A stretch of DNA of 64,000 nt, from the NCBI RefSeq assembly GCF_019925205.1, contig NC_083562.1:17360001-17424000 (forward strand), given 5' to 3'. The stretch comes from Metopolophium dirhodum. Its lineage: Eukaryota; Arthropoda; Insecta; Hemiptera; Aphididae. Below, one piece after another: positions 51,733-64,000 of the stretch (positions are counted from its first letter, which is position 1; every line of letters starts with the position of its first letter). The notes under the pieces were generated by a model. The model was not told the origin of the DNA and did not search any database. It saw only the letters and a list, made by a program, of their open reading frames with translations. A program made the translations under genes and the position numbers.

Positions 51733-53009
51733 TGTTATACTGACGTATAACACGCGTTATATGCATAATATAATGAACAAAATCAAATTATCGCCAATCA
51801 TAAATTTTGGATACTCTGTGCAGCATATTATTATGACCGCGGGCAATGTTCAAATAATACTATACAAAGCGAAAAACACACTGGTAAGCGACTGTGCTAA
51901 TATTCATAATATTATAATTTATAATATAGTACAATGAAAACTTTTAGTCAAACCCAAACATAATCGTTAATTTGTTGAAAAGGATTGGTCATAAAGTATT
52001 GGCAACGGCGAATATTATGCTTCATAATATAATATAAGTAATAAGTATATATATTGTACATAATATATTTTAAACCCGTGCAGGATATCAAGTTTTTGTT
52101 GTGAAAGATATAATTACAATATTATATCTAGGTACACATTATTATAAAATATAATATGTTCCTTTTACCTATGTATGCCTATATAGGTATAATAATTTTT
52201 TTTTGTATTACAAAAACCTCTATCCACGTTACGCAATATTTTTAAATAAATTTCCACATAAAAATCGTACACCCAGGTACACTTCACAGTATTATTACGA
52301 TAATATAAACACACGTCGCATCGAGTAAACATATACTTGATAAACTGCAATTATATGTATACGATTTACGACGCATATATTATAACTCGTATATAATCAG
52401 GCTATTATAATGTTCTATATAATATATTTATAAACCCTAAAGAGGCGTTCAGTGCCAGAACACTAACTGTAGGAAAAGTTCTACTTGAAGACCAGAGAAG
52501 ATTTTTATCGTGTTAAATGTTTTAGTATGAAATATAATGCAGAAAAGAAACGAAATTGTACAGTGTATTTGCGGCCATATAATATGCGAGTCGTAAAAGT
52601 GTAAAACCGACAAATTGAAGCCCTACAAGCTGTAATGTGCATTGTATTTCGCATTCCGTATTGACGTTTTCAGAATATTCGTTGTCAGACACTTTTGTAT
52701 TCACAAAACTTGTCAAAGGCATATTATTATAATATTATATTCTATCTTGGTCGCGACTCGCGGAAGCACATAATCAACTGGGAATAATATAAATATAAAT
52801 ATATTATGAAGATAGGTATAGAAACGTAGGGTAATAAGTTTAAGATAAACATTAAATAGGTAACTATATGGAAATATATGAGTATTCTATTTTTATGCCC
52901 ACATTTTTATGGACTCAAAGTTCTGTTGTATACGACGAAGTTGATATTATATTATTATTTATTGTGAAACCATTGCATACTTTCATATCTTAATGACCCC
53001 TCCTGAATG

Positions 53010-53236
53010 TAAAAAAATAATTTATTGTATGTAGAGTAAAGTAGAGGGCAACTATGACCATTTATAGCTATTGTAGGGATTATGGTTGGTAGGGTTGAAA
53101 CGGTTAGTTAGCAATACGTGTATATGTTCAGGCAAGGTTTTTGCCACTACGAACCAAGGTGGTCACCCATCCGGGAACTATACTCTTAGATCACGTTGCG
53201 TGACTGATAGCATCCACCGCGCCATGCCAAGCCACA
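53010..53236 (-). mobile_element. SINE with tRNA-like promoter, copy 2
   Basis: The A-box TGGCGCGGTGG on the - strand (53224-53214) is closer to the pol III consensus than in copy 1. The B-box-like core at 53159-53180 is identical to copy 1 over 22 bp. Alignment continues into the body around a shared TGTAGGGA...GGTTGG segment (about 53072-53090 here, 39920-39942 in copy 1). The 3' end is set only roughly, near an A/T-rich tail; no target-site duplication was found. Confidence 0.68.
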
Positions 53237-56200
53237 ATATATAATATATTTTGTTCTTTCCATAATGTACCTACCATACACACATATTACATACACACCA
53301 TACACACCTCACATATTTGACAATATTGAAAAACTATGTTAATTTATTTCCTGATCGTTTACTAGTAAACGCGAGCATATGAATGATCAATAACAGTGCA
53401 CTGCAGGGGTTGGTCTTCATACGTACATGTTACATAACCTACCCTATGAAGAAATTGTAAAATATTATTCATTAGCGTTTTTTAATGTTTTGCTCTTAAT
53501 TTTGATTTATTTTTGACCCGTTTCATTCCCCCAAAATGTCACTTTATATCATTGGTATCATAAGATCAATAAAAAAAAAGTACTGCTGCCATTTTATTAT
53601 TGGTGATTTAATGATTTTCTTTGTTTTTCAATTTTGATTTTATTTCCACACCCATTAACTTAATACGAACGTTATATTGAAATATATAATACACTATATC
53701 ATATAAACACAAAAACATATATCTTAATAATATATACAGTTTATTAGTATATCTATACCAGAATACCTACATGCATAGCACACGTCGAACACGATGTTCA
53801 ATGCCAAATCGATTTTAATACATCCAGTCACGGTGTGCGGTTATATACACGAAGAGTGCGCCAATATTTAAATGCAAAGTAAAACTCGCGCGCGTTATAT
53901 TTACGCATACACACACACACACGCATTCTGTAATACCTCATACCCCTCATAATATATGCAATGACGGTCGTCGAGTTTATAGGCATATTACAGTTAGCAC
54001 GTCTGTCGTGGTTTACGCAATCGCATTGGCGAAGAGACTAAAATTATTATTATTTTACGATGAGAGAACAATACATAGCACTATAATAATTGTGAACACA
54101 TTATATAATACGCATATCCAATATGTTCTTAAAAAAAATTGTATCTGCAAGAACCGTATTATGATCATTGTTTAGGAATTATATTATGTACTCACCCGTT
54201 TGAGAAATGTTTATACGTGAATCGTTATTTCAGTGTATACACGCAAATATTTTTTCGGGAATAGATTTTATTGTAAATATTTTTTGGTATGACCTTAACA
54301 CATTATACATATTTGGAACTAAAATGTGTAGTGTGTGTGTGTGCTGACGTGCAAGCGTGCAGCTGCAGTAAAGAATTGAATGAAAATGCATATGTGTATC
54401 GTGTATGTACCTATACTATAATCGTGTGCACTATCATTAAGTCATCATCCTGTCCAAACCGCTTAACGATGTACATTCTTAAACATATAGCTATAATATT
54501 ATAATATTACCTACCTATTTTATACATACGCGTAATATTCTTGCTCTGATTTTAAACAGAACTCGTTTTCTTTGATAAAGGACATAATGTTATTTTGTAT
54601 TGATTATACACCGTAAATATATACATAACACATTTTATTATATTTTATGCAATTTTTATAATACCTATTGCCTATTCCAAACAACGGGGAGATCGCCTTA
54701 AGACCGGAAAACCTGATACCTATATCATAATAGTTATTCAGGTACCTACTCGTGACTCGTCTATAAACGTTTAAAATTCGTCAACGTGTACCTATATAAT
54801 AATTGCATCGAGGGCCAGTCATATTGTTACTATAGGTACATCGTATGTTAAACAATCATTGACAATAGCAGACAGAAATGAATTACAATGTCGGTAATAT
54901 ATACAAATCGTATACGGCACATAACTTAATCCATTACAATTTACAATTAAGATCTGATGAGACACAAACTAGGATTCTCGGATCGAATAGCAAATTATTA
55001 ATGTTTGTAGGTAGTCATAGTCTGTCCATACGCGTTTAAGTTCACATTATTATACAGGATATTAGGATAATTTGCTAAGCCCCAATTTTCACTTTAACAA
55101 TGAAATTGTTCAAATTCTGATTTTGTATAGGTACCATTATTAATGAGTGTCCTGTGGTGATACAAATTTCTTTGATTAAAGATAAAAACCAACTATTTTT
55201 ACTGTTAATTATTGATTCTTGGTAAAGCTTCAAAAAATAGGTTATAACTTATTATAGCTTACAAAAATATTAAATACTAATACTACATATGAATAAATAC
55301 ATTGATTTTCCTAGATTGAGTTATACATATTAATATATTTGAGAAATAAGATGATTTTATTGATGTTGTCTTCAATCAATTATTAAGCTCAGAGCTTCAA
55401 AAATGTCTGGAATTCCTAGGTTACTTCTAATTTCCGTGTGTAATTCTGATAATACGCAAAGATATTAAATAAATAAAAAACTACTAGTTCAAAGTTCGAT
55501 TTAGATGGGTACAACAACGATGAACATTTTCAAAACAATCATCTGATTCTGATTAATAATTAATTTACAAGAAAAAAGGGAGATTCTCATTTGATAAAAC
55601 GAAATTAGTGTCGCCTCTTTCCCAGTGTTAGATTTAACAGTTATTTTATCAGAAAATGCCAACGGGACTCCCACATATTATAGTGTGGTTCTGTCGTTTC
55701 TGGTTTTGGTTCTGGGGCCCTCCTAAATTACAGTGAAAAGATTATATAAAAGGTGTATGTCACGACTCACTGATAAATTTTGCACGAAGCCCCTCTTTTC
55801 CGACGCTAATATCTATCTTAAGATCCTCTTAAGCGCACTGTTTATTTTCTCTCTCTGGCTCACGTGCATTGCGTTTTATCTATATTGTGCGTGGGTTTAA
55901 GAGAGAAAATAAATATTATTGCACTGATATCTTCTTAAATGATCATCTGCACTAGCCACTCCTTAAATGGTATAACCAATTTAAGCATTTGAATATACGA
56001 TCCTTAAATATAGTTACCTGAAAATTCCAAAAATTAGAATTTGAATGTTTTTATTATTTAAGGAAAAATATTGGAGTGAGCACGTTTGGTAAATCTTTGT
56101 ACATTATTACACGTTTGGTTGACTTGAAACTCGAAATGAGTGGTAAGCGTTATTAGCGTTATTAGCATTGGTAAATTTCAGTGGACGATTTCATTTCGTA

Positions 56201-58819
56201 GTGCACGCTATTTCACAGATTAGGTATACGAAGTAATAATAGTAATATTACTGTGTTCACTGTGGAAACCCACTGATCTCAGATTACTATATTATATATA
56301 TTATATCGACGGTGTAATAATCGTTCCCTCAGGTGCATTATGTATCACACACACAAACTATTGCATGTATTATGTATAATTATTTATTATAATGTTACGC
56401 TTGACTTTCGGAATAGTATGACGAACGGATGAGGCGATAGCTGACTACCTCGCGCCATAGGATCTCGAGTCTCGACCACACCACAATACAGCGTCACAGC
56501 CTGCAATGTCGCGTTATAAGTAGTGTATAAAATAATAATAATAAAGTTGTAGGTAGTATAACAAAGACGTGACGTAAAACCGGTAACAAATAATAATAAT
56601 AGTAATAATAATATTTAATATTTATAGCGTCCATAGTAATTTATCATTCCGTCGGACTCAACAGAGCTGCAGTGCACGCGGCGAGATTAGACTACAATAC
56701 TCGATACGCAATCACAAAAATTAGGAATCATTTATGTATCGGTTATTCGAGTATGTGATACGGTTTATTCGTTTATGCCGCCGCCGTATATGTGCTGATG
56801 TTATGTGACATTATGTATTCACGAGCGATTACAGTATAGTATATAACACTATAACATTAGGTTTTTGTAGGTATACCTAGGTATTATACGAACACAAACT
56901 CACATATTTATTAATATATGCCGAAGGCAACAGGCGTTTTTAAACAGTTCTTTGCACGTCCCTTCTCTACCACGCCGTCAATATATATAAATATGGTATT
57001 TTGAGTGCTATATATTAAATAACGCGATATACAGTGTGGTTCATAAAACACGCTCACTTCCATATTTTCCTTTAATAATGACTTTATTCAAATTTTAATT
57101 ATATTCAAAGACCTGGTTTTAAAATTCTTGAATCTTTTTGTACTAAGGAGTGTTATGTGGCGTTGCAAGCTTCTGTTTTTAAAATAAGAATCCCCTCTAC
57201 CCCATTTTGTACTTTAAATTATTTAGTCGATAATTTTTTTGAAGATTTTAGTATACCTAATTCAAAATTCGAACGAGTAGTTGCTCAGTTTAAATGTTTA
57301 TACTAAATATAATAGTCCTTACAAACGTTTTAAAAGTGCGTGTTTTAAAACTTAAATCAAGTGTTCTGTGATGGCGTAGCTCCTATGTAATATATTTATA
57401 AAATAGTATTATAAAATGTCTATCTACGAGACAAGTATCAAATATTGTATATTATTGTAGGTATTCGTAATTTACTAATGTATGCGGCTGTTCAACGATA
57501 TATTATTGAAAAATCAACAACACTAAATGTAGAGGTAGGACCCGATATATACAATCATTTTTTTTTCTGTAGGTATAGTAAATAGGTCCATTTTCTCGAA
57601 GCAAACTACATGGGTATAATTCAGTTTAGTGGTGCACTGATGCTCAAACGCTGTATATAATGCACGCATATTCGTGATGTCGTTGAATATAGGTGTTGGG
57701 TGCTCGCAGGGAAGGGAAAAATCCTTTAAACAAAATATTATAAAACTCGACGGACCGTTGTTGGACAACGTTACAGAAATTAGCATAATTAATCGAATAT
57801 GTCATAAAAATCATACGACCCGTTGGCGGCCACTGCACAGTGCACACCGGTGTTTAATATTATTACTTTCGCGTATCAAATTCGTTATTATATTATTTTT
57901 ATATTTTTTCTAAACTCATTTTTATAGAACTGGAAACTACTAGTCTTAACTCTTAAGTCAAGGTCAGGTTTTTTCCAAAACTAGAATTTTGTATATATAT
58001 ATACAATATCTTAAATATATTCGATACAGTGCACCACAGGCTGATGTCGTGCATGCATGTCGTGGTACACGTAGAAGCATAGAAACAAACGACAGGTTTC
58101 GTATAAATTAGGCACTATAATTATAATATACTGATTGAAATGTCGTGAATATAATATTATAATATTAGTGTATTAAGTACCAAATGTATTTCCTTCATTT
58201 TTCTATAACCCATTACCAAAATGTTAGGATATTTTTTTTTATAGTTATATCATATCAACTTGAGTTTACTGTGACCAGTCATTGATAAAAACTAAAACCG
58301 TATTCGAAAAAAAAAATCTGCATACGTTTTATTACATAATATAATATGCTTCTCATATATGTTATATTATGTAGGTATATTATAAAATCTTTCGGTCAAG
58401 AGAACTTACGATGGCGACGACCATGTCATTGTGTATACACTGCTGCAGAACGATATAAAGACCATATATTATTGCGTATACACTATACGGATATTCATCT
58501 ATATATGCATTTTATTTAACCATGGTTTTATTATAAATTAAAATATATTTTATTCTTTTGCCCTTCAAACCATCTCCTATGAGCATTTTAAATGTTTTAT
58601 GGGTAACAATTTAAGCATATAATATAGTATCAAGTTCAGATTTTGAATATGTTTACATATTTTGTAAAATAGAAGCAATAATTAAAAAATCTGATATATT
58701 TTTTAGAGTTAATTTAGAGAAATCAGTATGCACTCAAAGTAAAACACCCCAAGCGCAGTATCTCAATAAATAATTTCAAAAACATTTCCATATTTTTTTC
58801 CTGTAAAAAAGTTTAGTTA

Positions 58820-58862
58820 TTGACGACTGCAGACGTGGAAAAATAGTATGGGACACCCTGTA
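58820..58862 (-). mobile_element. Mariner-like terminal inverted repeat, single end
   Basis: Read on the - strand from 58862, the sequence begins TACAGGGTGTCCCATAC and continues into an AT-rich interior. This start resembles ends of many Tc1/mariner elements, which insert at TA. No matching opposite end was found; a weaker 'TACAGTGTGGTTCATAAAA' occurs in the opposite orientation at about 57030. No transposase frame is present. Confidence 0.35.
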
Positions 58863-61800
58863 CATATAAATATAAAATAATAAACGTACCACAGTGTATA
58901 TTATGTATGTATGTGTATATATATTATATATATGTTACCGGAGCAGAAAACGAGGCTCATTATTACCAGAAAGGTAATAGGAAAAAAAACGAAAATAATA
59001 ATATATAACAACATGGCCTGCGCTGGAGTGGGTGGATTTGAGCCTACTAAATTACGGGTTACCGCCGAGTAGGAATGTCTCGCGTGTTCCTCCACGACGT
59101 GTACATATATATATATATAAAATATATATTAATATATAGGCGTACAGTACTCTACAGTATACACGCGCGCGCGTAAACCAGCAGGAAGATATATAATAAA
59201 GTATACTTATAATATGTTATGTCGCTGTTGTTGAAGTCACCGTCGTTGTGGATATTGTACTTACGTATTATACAGAGACATTTCGAAAATTCGTGTACAT
59301 TCGGTGCTGTATACCTAAATAGTGTAGTACACAATGTATATAAGTATGCAGTTATGTTTTTATACTTGTATGATTGTTGTAATTAAGCCTTGTGTTGAGC
59401 AGCCCTGCACACAGCAGCCGGGCAGTGTCTATAGAGAGAGAGTAATTTTTTTAGTAATCTTTTAGTGTATTATAATAGTAAAAAATATATTAAAATATAA
59501 TAATATACTCTTTGAATAACATGAAAAATGTAATACAGTCACCGATGACCGATGTTCGATAACGACACATGAAGCCGCGGGCTGCGCGCCGTGATGTCTG
59601 TGAAAATGTATATTTTCGTTTTTTAACTTTTTTTTATATCATATAATACGCCACCGAAGTTTTTAAAAAAATATAGGTAATTATACTATATTTTCTTAGA
59701 CATAAAGTAATTTTAATTGTGTAAGAATTTCTAGTTAAACAAAAACATAATATTCGACCGATGATTTAACAGAAATCGAAAGTTATAAACGTACATAATA
59801 ATATAATATTTCGGAAACACGAAGAATTCTTAAACTCTGAAAACTAACGGGAGACTGATATTAAAGAGTAAAGATGAATGATGATGCATTGATGTGGCTT
59901 ATAATATTTTAATAATCCATTACAAGCGTAGTCTGCAGTATAAATAGAATCGAATCTATTACCGCTGTAGGTAGGTATATTGTATTATTATATATTTATA
60001 TGTAGGTATATGTATATGCATTGTATGTATAAAAGGAAAACAAGTAAATCAATTTGAAACGAAGTTATTATACCTACGTTCCCAACAAAAACTGTAATTT
60101 ATTGTTGGTTGGTCATATTTTCCGTTTTTTAAAAGTCAAAACACACCAAGAAATGAAAAAAAAACATATTTCCATATTGTTAGAATGTGTTTTACTTTAT
60201 TATTTTATACAGAAAAATTTTGTGATCAAAAATCAATTCAAATGATTTACCAGTATGGTTTTCAAAACTGATTTTATATAAAGTGAATACTTTTAACATT
60301 ATTACATCGAGCATCTAAAATCTGGATTTAAAATAATAATAAAAAAACTTAATTATTGTGACAAATTTACAAATTACTAATAACTATATTGTAAATATAC
60401 AACAGCGCATATTAAATGAACGTTTCCGCAGTCTTATCGTCGCTATATCGAAGCACAAGAATTAGACAAGTTGTTTACGTGTATAATTGTATTTATATTT
60501 TATTGTACTATACAATTTATATATATGTATTTGCAAAAAAGACGCGAATAATTTCGTAACACTCAACCGGTTTCGGCCAATGGTTTGGGCGGGTGGACAG
60601 GGAAAAGGGAAGAGAATTAAAAAAAATAAATAAAAGAAGAATAAACCACATTCCAACCGGTCACTTTGGATACTTCAGATCGTTAGTCAAACATTTTTTT
60701 TAATTTTTTTTTTTTAAGGGAGGGATATATTATGATAAATGTTAAATGAATTATTAAGCCCCGGGTAGAAGTTATAATATTATATACTTATATAATATGT
60801 ACTTTATATTATTTAGGTAGAATATATATTGTTTGGTCACGATTAAAAAGTTATTAAAAACTACCTAAGACAATTCCAATTAATACTTTAAGTAACTGTA
60901 ACTATTATACCTATATATTTAGCTAACCCCGTTGCGAGGATAATAATACTGAACATTTTAGTTCAGGTGATATAAACGCCGTACTATGTTGAGATTGGGG
61001 AGCTAGGCACGTGGATAATGTAATATAGGCGAAACTATAGGTGTAATAATAATAATCCTTATACTTTTGCCTACTGAAACGATGATGATAATAATATATA
61101 CGCGTTATACAGTTTATAAAACGTTATACCTCAGGGCTCACACTTAACATTGTTACACAATTATGGATTATGAACACTGTTTTTCCTGTTTTCGATTAAT
61201 TACCACGTACCTAACTAATATGACATGCAACAACATTTTGCGCGATTCCTTCAAGTAAAATGTGACATATATACAATTTGTTTAGTCGACTACTATAATA
61301 AATGTTACGAGTAGATTTGGGATGCAACATGTACCTACATCATAAACATAATGTACATTTATACCTATATGACTAAAAATATATGTTATATTATATTAAA
61401 ATATATTAGCATCCTTTCCTATAGGTAAATGCGTGCAGGTCTGTACCAGGGTAACGGAATGCTGCGTATTGGCATAAGCGATTTTTAATTGTCCACCACC
61501 GTCGTCCACAAAGTCATAAGTAGTAATAATCATAATAGTATATATATATATATAAACACCAATACCTCGCCCATGTGATGCAGACCCATTGGAATGTCCC
61601 ACGACGAGTGTTGAGTGTGAGTAGTATAAGTAGTATATATTATTATGGTGTATACAGACAGCCGCCACTGCAGCGGCCGCTCGGTGGTGAGTCATAACAT
61701 AAGATATGTCGGCGGCAGCATCGGTGTACATTATATACAACTCGACTCGAAAGTAGGATGGTAAAGTGATGCAGTCGAAGAGGAGAGTATAATATTATAG

Positions 61801-62011
61801 AGGTAGTCAAAATTCTAAAAACCCAAACAATGGTTTCAAAACACTAAACTTGTATATTGTATACATAGCCATTAATTACGACGAGTTATAGAACTATACA
61901 GTTTACGTGGAAGACCCTCAAATGTACAAAATGGCTTATAGTGGTTTTTCCAAAAGTTTAGTTATGAGAAGAATTCTATCAGAGCGGAATAATAAATAAC
62001 TGTGAGGCAGC

Positions 62012-62269
62012 CATGGTTGAAATATACAGGTTATTGCATATCGACTCGGATTGTTATCATCAGAAACAAAATGGCTGCGTAAAGGGATATCACAGTTATA
62101 CATTTTTCGTATCATCAAAAATACGCTGACAATAGCTAACAAATTTAAAACCCCGCGCATATATTCTTGATCATTATTGGCTCCTTTTACGCTGCCATTT
62201 TTATTTTTATCATCAAATATTTGATTGAAAAGGGGTATATATGCGATAACCTTGCATATTTCAACCATG
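62012..62269. mobile_element. 258-bp MITE with P-superfamily-like ends and 8-bp duplication
   Basis: The element begins CATGGTTGAAATATACAGG and its other end, reverse-complemented, begins CATGGTTGAAATATGCAAGG. A second inverted pair lies inside, at 62069-62085 and 62183-62199 (AAAATGGCTGCGTAAA / AAAATGGCAGCGTAAA). The octamer GAGGCAGC flanks it exactly on both sides (62004-62011 and 62270-62277). The P superfamily makes 8-bp, often GC-rich duplications and has ends starting with CA; the Drosophila P terminus, CATGATGAAATAACATAAGG as I recall it, is clearly similar. A - strand frame of 116 codons (61936-62286) merely runs through the element and is not called as a gene. Confidence 0.82.
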
Positions 62270-63342
62270 GAGGCAGCCACCATCATGAAAAGATTTGGTT
62301 GATTTGAATAAAAAAACCCTATACTTTAATTGCTTTTAGGCAGACCAACTCTATGTGAGTGGAGAAAAGAAGATTTGGATGGAAGGTTGTTACACCAAGG
62401 TCACGTATAATATCGAACTCAGATAAATATGTATCGTCGATGGAGTCATCAAAATGTTCTGTAAAACTAATCCTGTTAAAATGTTGAGACATTCCTACTA
62501 GGCTCTTAAAAGTAAATCATAATCATATTAACAATCTATTCAAATCTTCTTGTAATACAGTTATTTACGCTTGGAATTGAATAATAGTGTTTAAGATCAT
62601 CAGCAAAGAGTTAAAAAGTACAACAATTAAAACAACTATCGATTATTGATATCAATTAAAAATAATAATTATATTTGCTGTAATAATGCTGTGGAAAGAA
62701 CAGTGGTGTCACAATATTGTTGTCATATCTTCTCTTATCTGAAGAAAAAGATCCTGCATTCGCCACTGACCTACGCAAAATGCGCACACTGATTTTGTAC
62801 AATAAAAAAAGACAATGAAAAAAGTAGTAATAATATAGCTGTATAATTGCAGCGCACGTCGTTTCCACTGGGAAACGTGTGTCAGTCGACCGAGAGAGAG
62901 TCATTAATAATAGAGCTCTAAACGTGTAATTCTGGTGCCGTGTATTATACATGTATATAATATAAAATAAATGGTATACGTCTTAATTAAATGTCAACGT
63001 TGGAAATAGGTTTACTTGGACCTCTTTTTAATCGGTTTCCACGACGCGTCGTTCCATATCGAGATATAATATTATTATTTTGCCTCATATTGAATATTCC
63101 CAGATATATTATTATAATATAACGCGGCATATTTTTAGAAACAGGGCTTTGTTCGACCCGAACGGTCGTTGAATATCTCACAGGACTACCAGTGTTTACC
63201 TAACGATGTAGCTACTCGTATATCTGGTGTGCATTGTCGCTTATATATATATATAAGTGTGCAGCAGCGTTGTTATAATGTTACGTGCTGCACCATCACT
63301 AGTGGCGGCAGAGACAATTAAAACGATCAAAAAACCGTTTCA

Positions 63343-63358
63343 CCCCCCCCCCCCCCCC
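63343..63358. repeat. Poly(C) run, 16 bp
   Basis: An uninterrupted C homopolymer next to an imperfect palindromic GGCTAACCCATAGCC word. This is the same style as the C-runs in intron 3. Confidence 0.8.
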
Positions 63359-63489
63359 ACGCCAACGCCTGGGCTAACCCATAGCCTATTACACTTAAGG
63401 ATAGCCGTATAGGTTAGGTACAGCTGTATGTAGGTATTCGGTAGTAAATACGATTTTGGTTTGGTTTTATTATTATTATTTTATTTTTT

Positions 63490-63870
63490 AATTTACTCCC
63501 GAGAAACCGGTTGTTTATGCGGTGTATACGCGTATATACGTATATCCGACGGGGTTGTGCCGCGGATAACGACGACGTCGGCGATAATAAAATATTAGAA
63601 TTATTATTAAACCCTCGTCGGGCGTCTTCCACCTGCAGAGGAGGAGATGTGACGCTCGGGCCGAGACAGGTGCTCCGTAGTAAATAGGTACATAATAATA
63701 TTATTATGTATACATGTATATACGTAAATATATATATATACATAGAGAGAGTTCTTCTCCGGGACCACCACCAAACACGTGCCACCGCCCCCCTCACCAT
63801 CACAACCCCGCACAGCGAACAGCCCAATCGACGGATCCTTCTCTGCGTGCCGCGGCTTCGTTTTACTGAA
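63490..63870. promoter_or_regulatory. CpG-rich patch near the right edge
   Basis: CpG-dense segments at about 63545-63585, 63610-63670 and 63760-63860 stand out from AT-rich flanks. They may mark the promoter or first exon of a gene beyond the window; no frame or splice model is supported. Confidence 0.18.
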
Positions 63871-64000
63871 CCGTATTAATTTATCCGTATATCTTAAGAC
63901 ACAGGCAAAGGTATACAGACAATAATACAGAAAAAAAAATATATATATACGTATAATAGTATATAATATTATGAATTATTATCGTGTAATATTTTACCCT

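Larger units (their letters stand above)
51569..62003. other. Non-coding stretch with SINE and transposon traces
   Basis: It contains a TTA microsatellite (51708-51732), SINE copy 2 (about 53010-53236), a mariner-like terminus near 58862 and a possible tRNA-derived fragment near 58995-59100. No frame in it has coding character that I can support. Confidence 0.5.
62278..64000. other. Non-coding right end of the window
   Basis: It contains a 16-bp C-run at 63343-63358 and a CpG-rich patch at 63490-63870. Frames on the - strand (62656-62952 and 63414-63827) are low-complexity and unsupported. Confidence 0.5.

Noticed and set aside
58901..59095. 64-codon - strand frame and a tRNA-like 3' half near 58995-59100
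   Set aside because: A CTCAAATCC word resembles a T loop, but the stem does not pair well and no A box is clear; at best an old SINE fragment.
61936..62286. 116-codon frame on the - strand
   Set aside because: It runs through the whole 258-bp MITE and into its flanks; the inverted repeats explain the open frame.
63414..63827. 137-codon - strand frame, the longest in the right end
   Set aside because: Composition is driven by TATA-rich and CpG-rich low-complexity DNA; no domain, signal peptide or splice support.

Overview
The window looks like nuclear DNA of a hemipteran insect, most likely an aphid. It is very AT-rich, with short CpG-rich patches, abundant TAGGTA/TACCTA words, split genes with GT-AG introns, tRNA-derived SINEs and small foldback DNA transposons. 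There are no operons, Shine-Dalgarno signals, rRNA genes or CRISPR arrays. The aphid assignment is inference from base composition and repeat style; the eukaryotic assignment is firm because five exons join in frame.

Two genes can be supported. The first is on the + strand: five exons (4682-4871, 6054-6247, 8544-8589, 29032-29101, 29733-29835) that join without a frame break into 201 residues. These resemble the first two thirds of a Dbl-homology (RhoGEF) domain. The open frame stops at a donor site just where conserved region 3 should begin, and I found no continuation in the window, so the gene must run off the right edge or be broken. Its third intron is about 20.4 kb.

The second gene is on the - strand (CDS 32103-34211): a secreted mucin-like protein of 702 residues. 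It has a signal peptide, 19 exact-length 30-residue Thr/Ser/Pro/Lys repeats, ten Ser-Asp-Glu type triplets and a short aromatic tail. A 5'UTR intron is predicted. If the RhoGEF gene continues to the right, this gene is nested in its next intron on the opposite strand.

The rest, more than 90% of the window, is intronic or intergenic. It contains one SINE with an 11-bp target-site duplication (6973-7289), two copies of another SINE (39826-40097 and about 53010-53236) that seems to share 3' sequence with the first, a 258-bp MITE with P-superfamily-like ends and a perfect 8-bp duplication (62012-62269), a 165-bp hAT-type MITE (35107-35271), a recurrent motif found three times, several microsatellites, G/C homopolymers and CpG-rich patches that may be promoters or first exons. 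Apart from these I see no convincing gene from about 34.6 kb to the right end.
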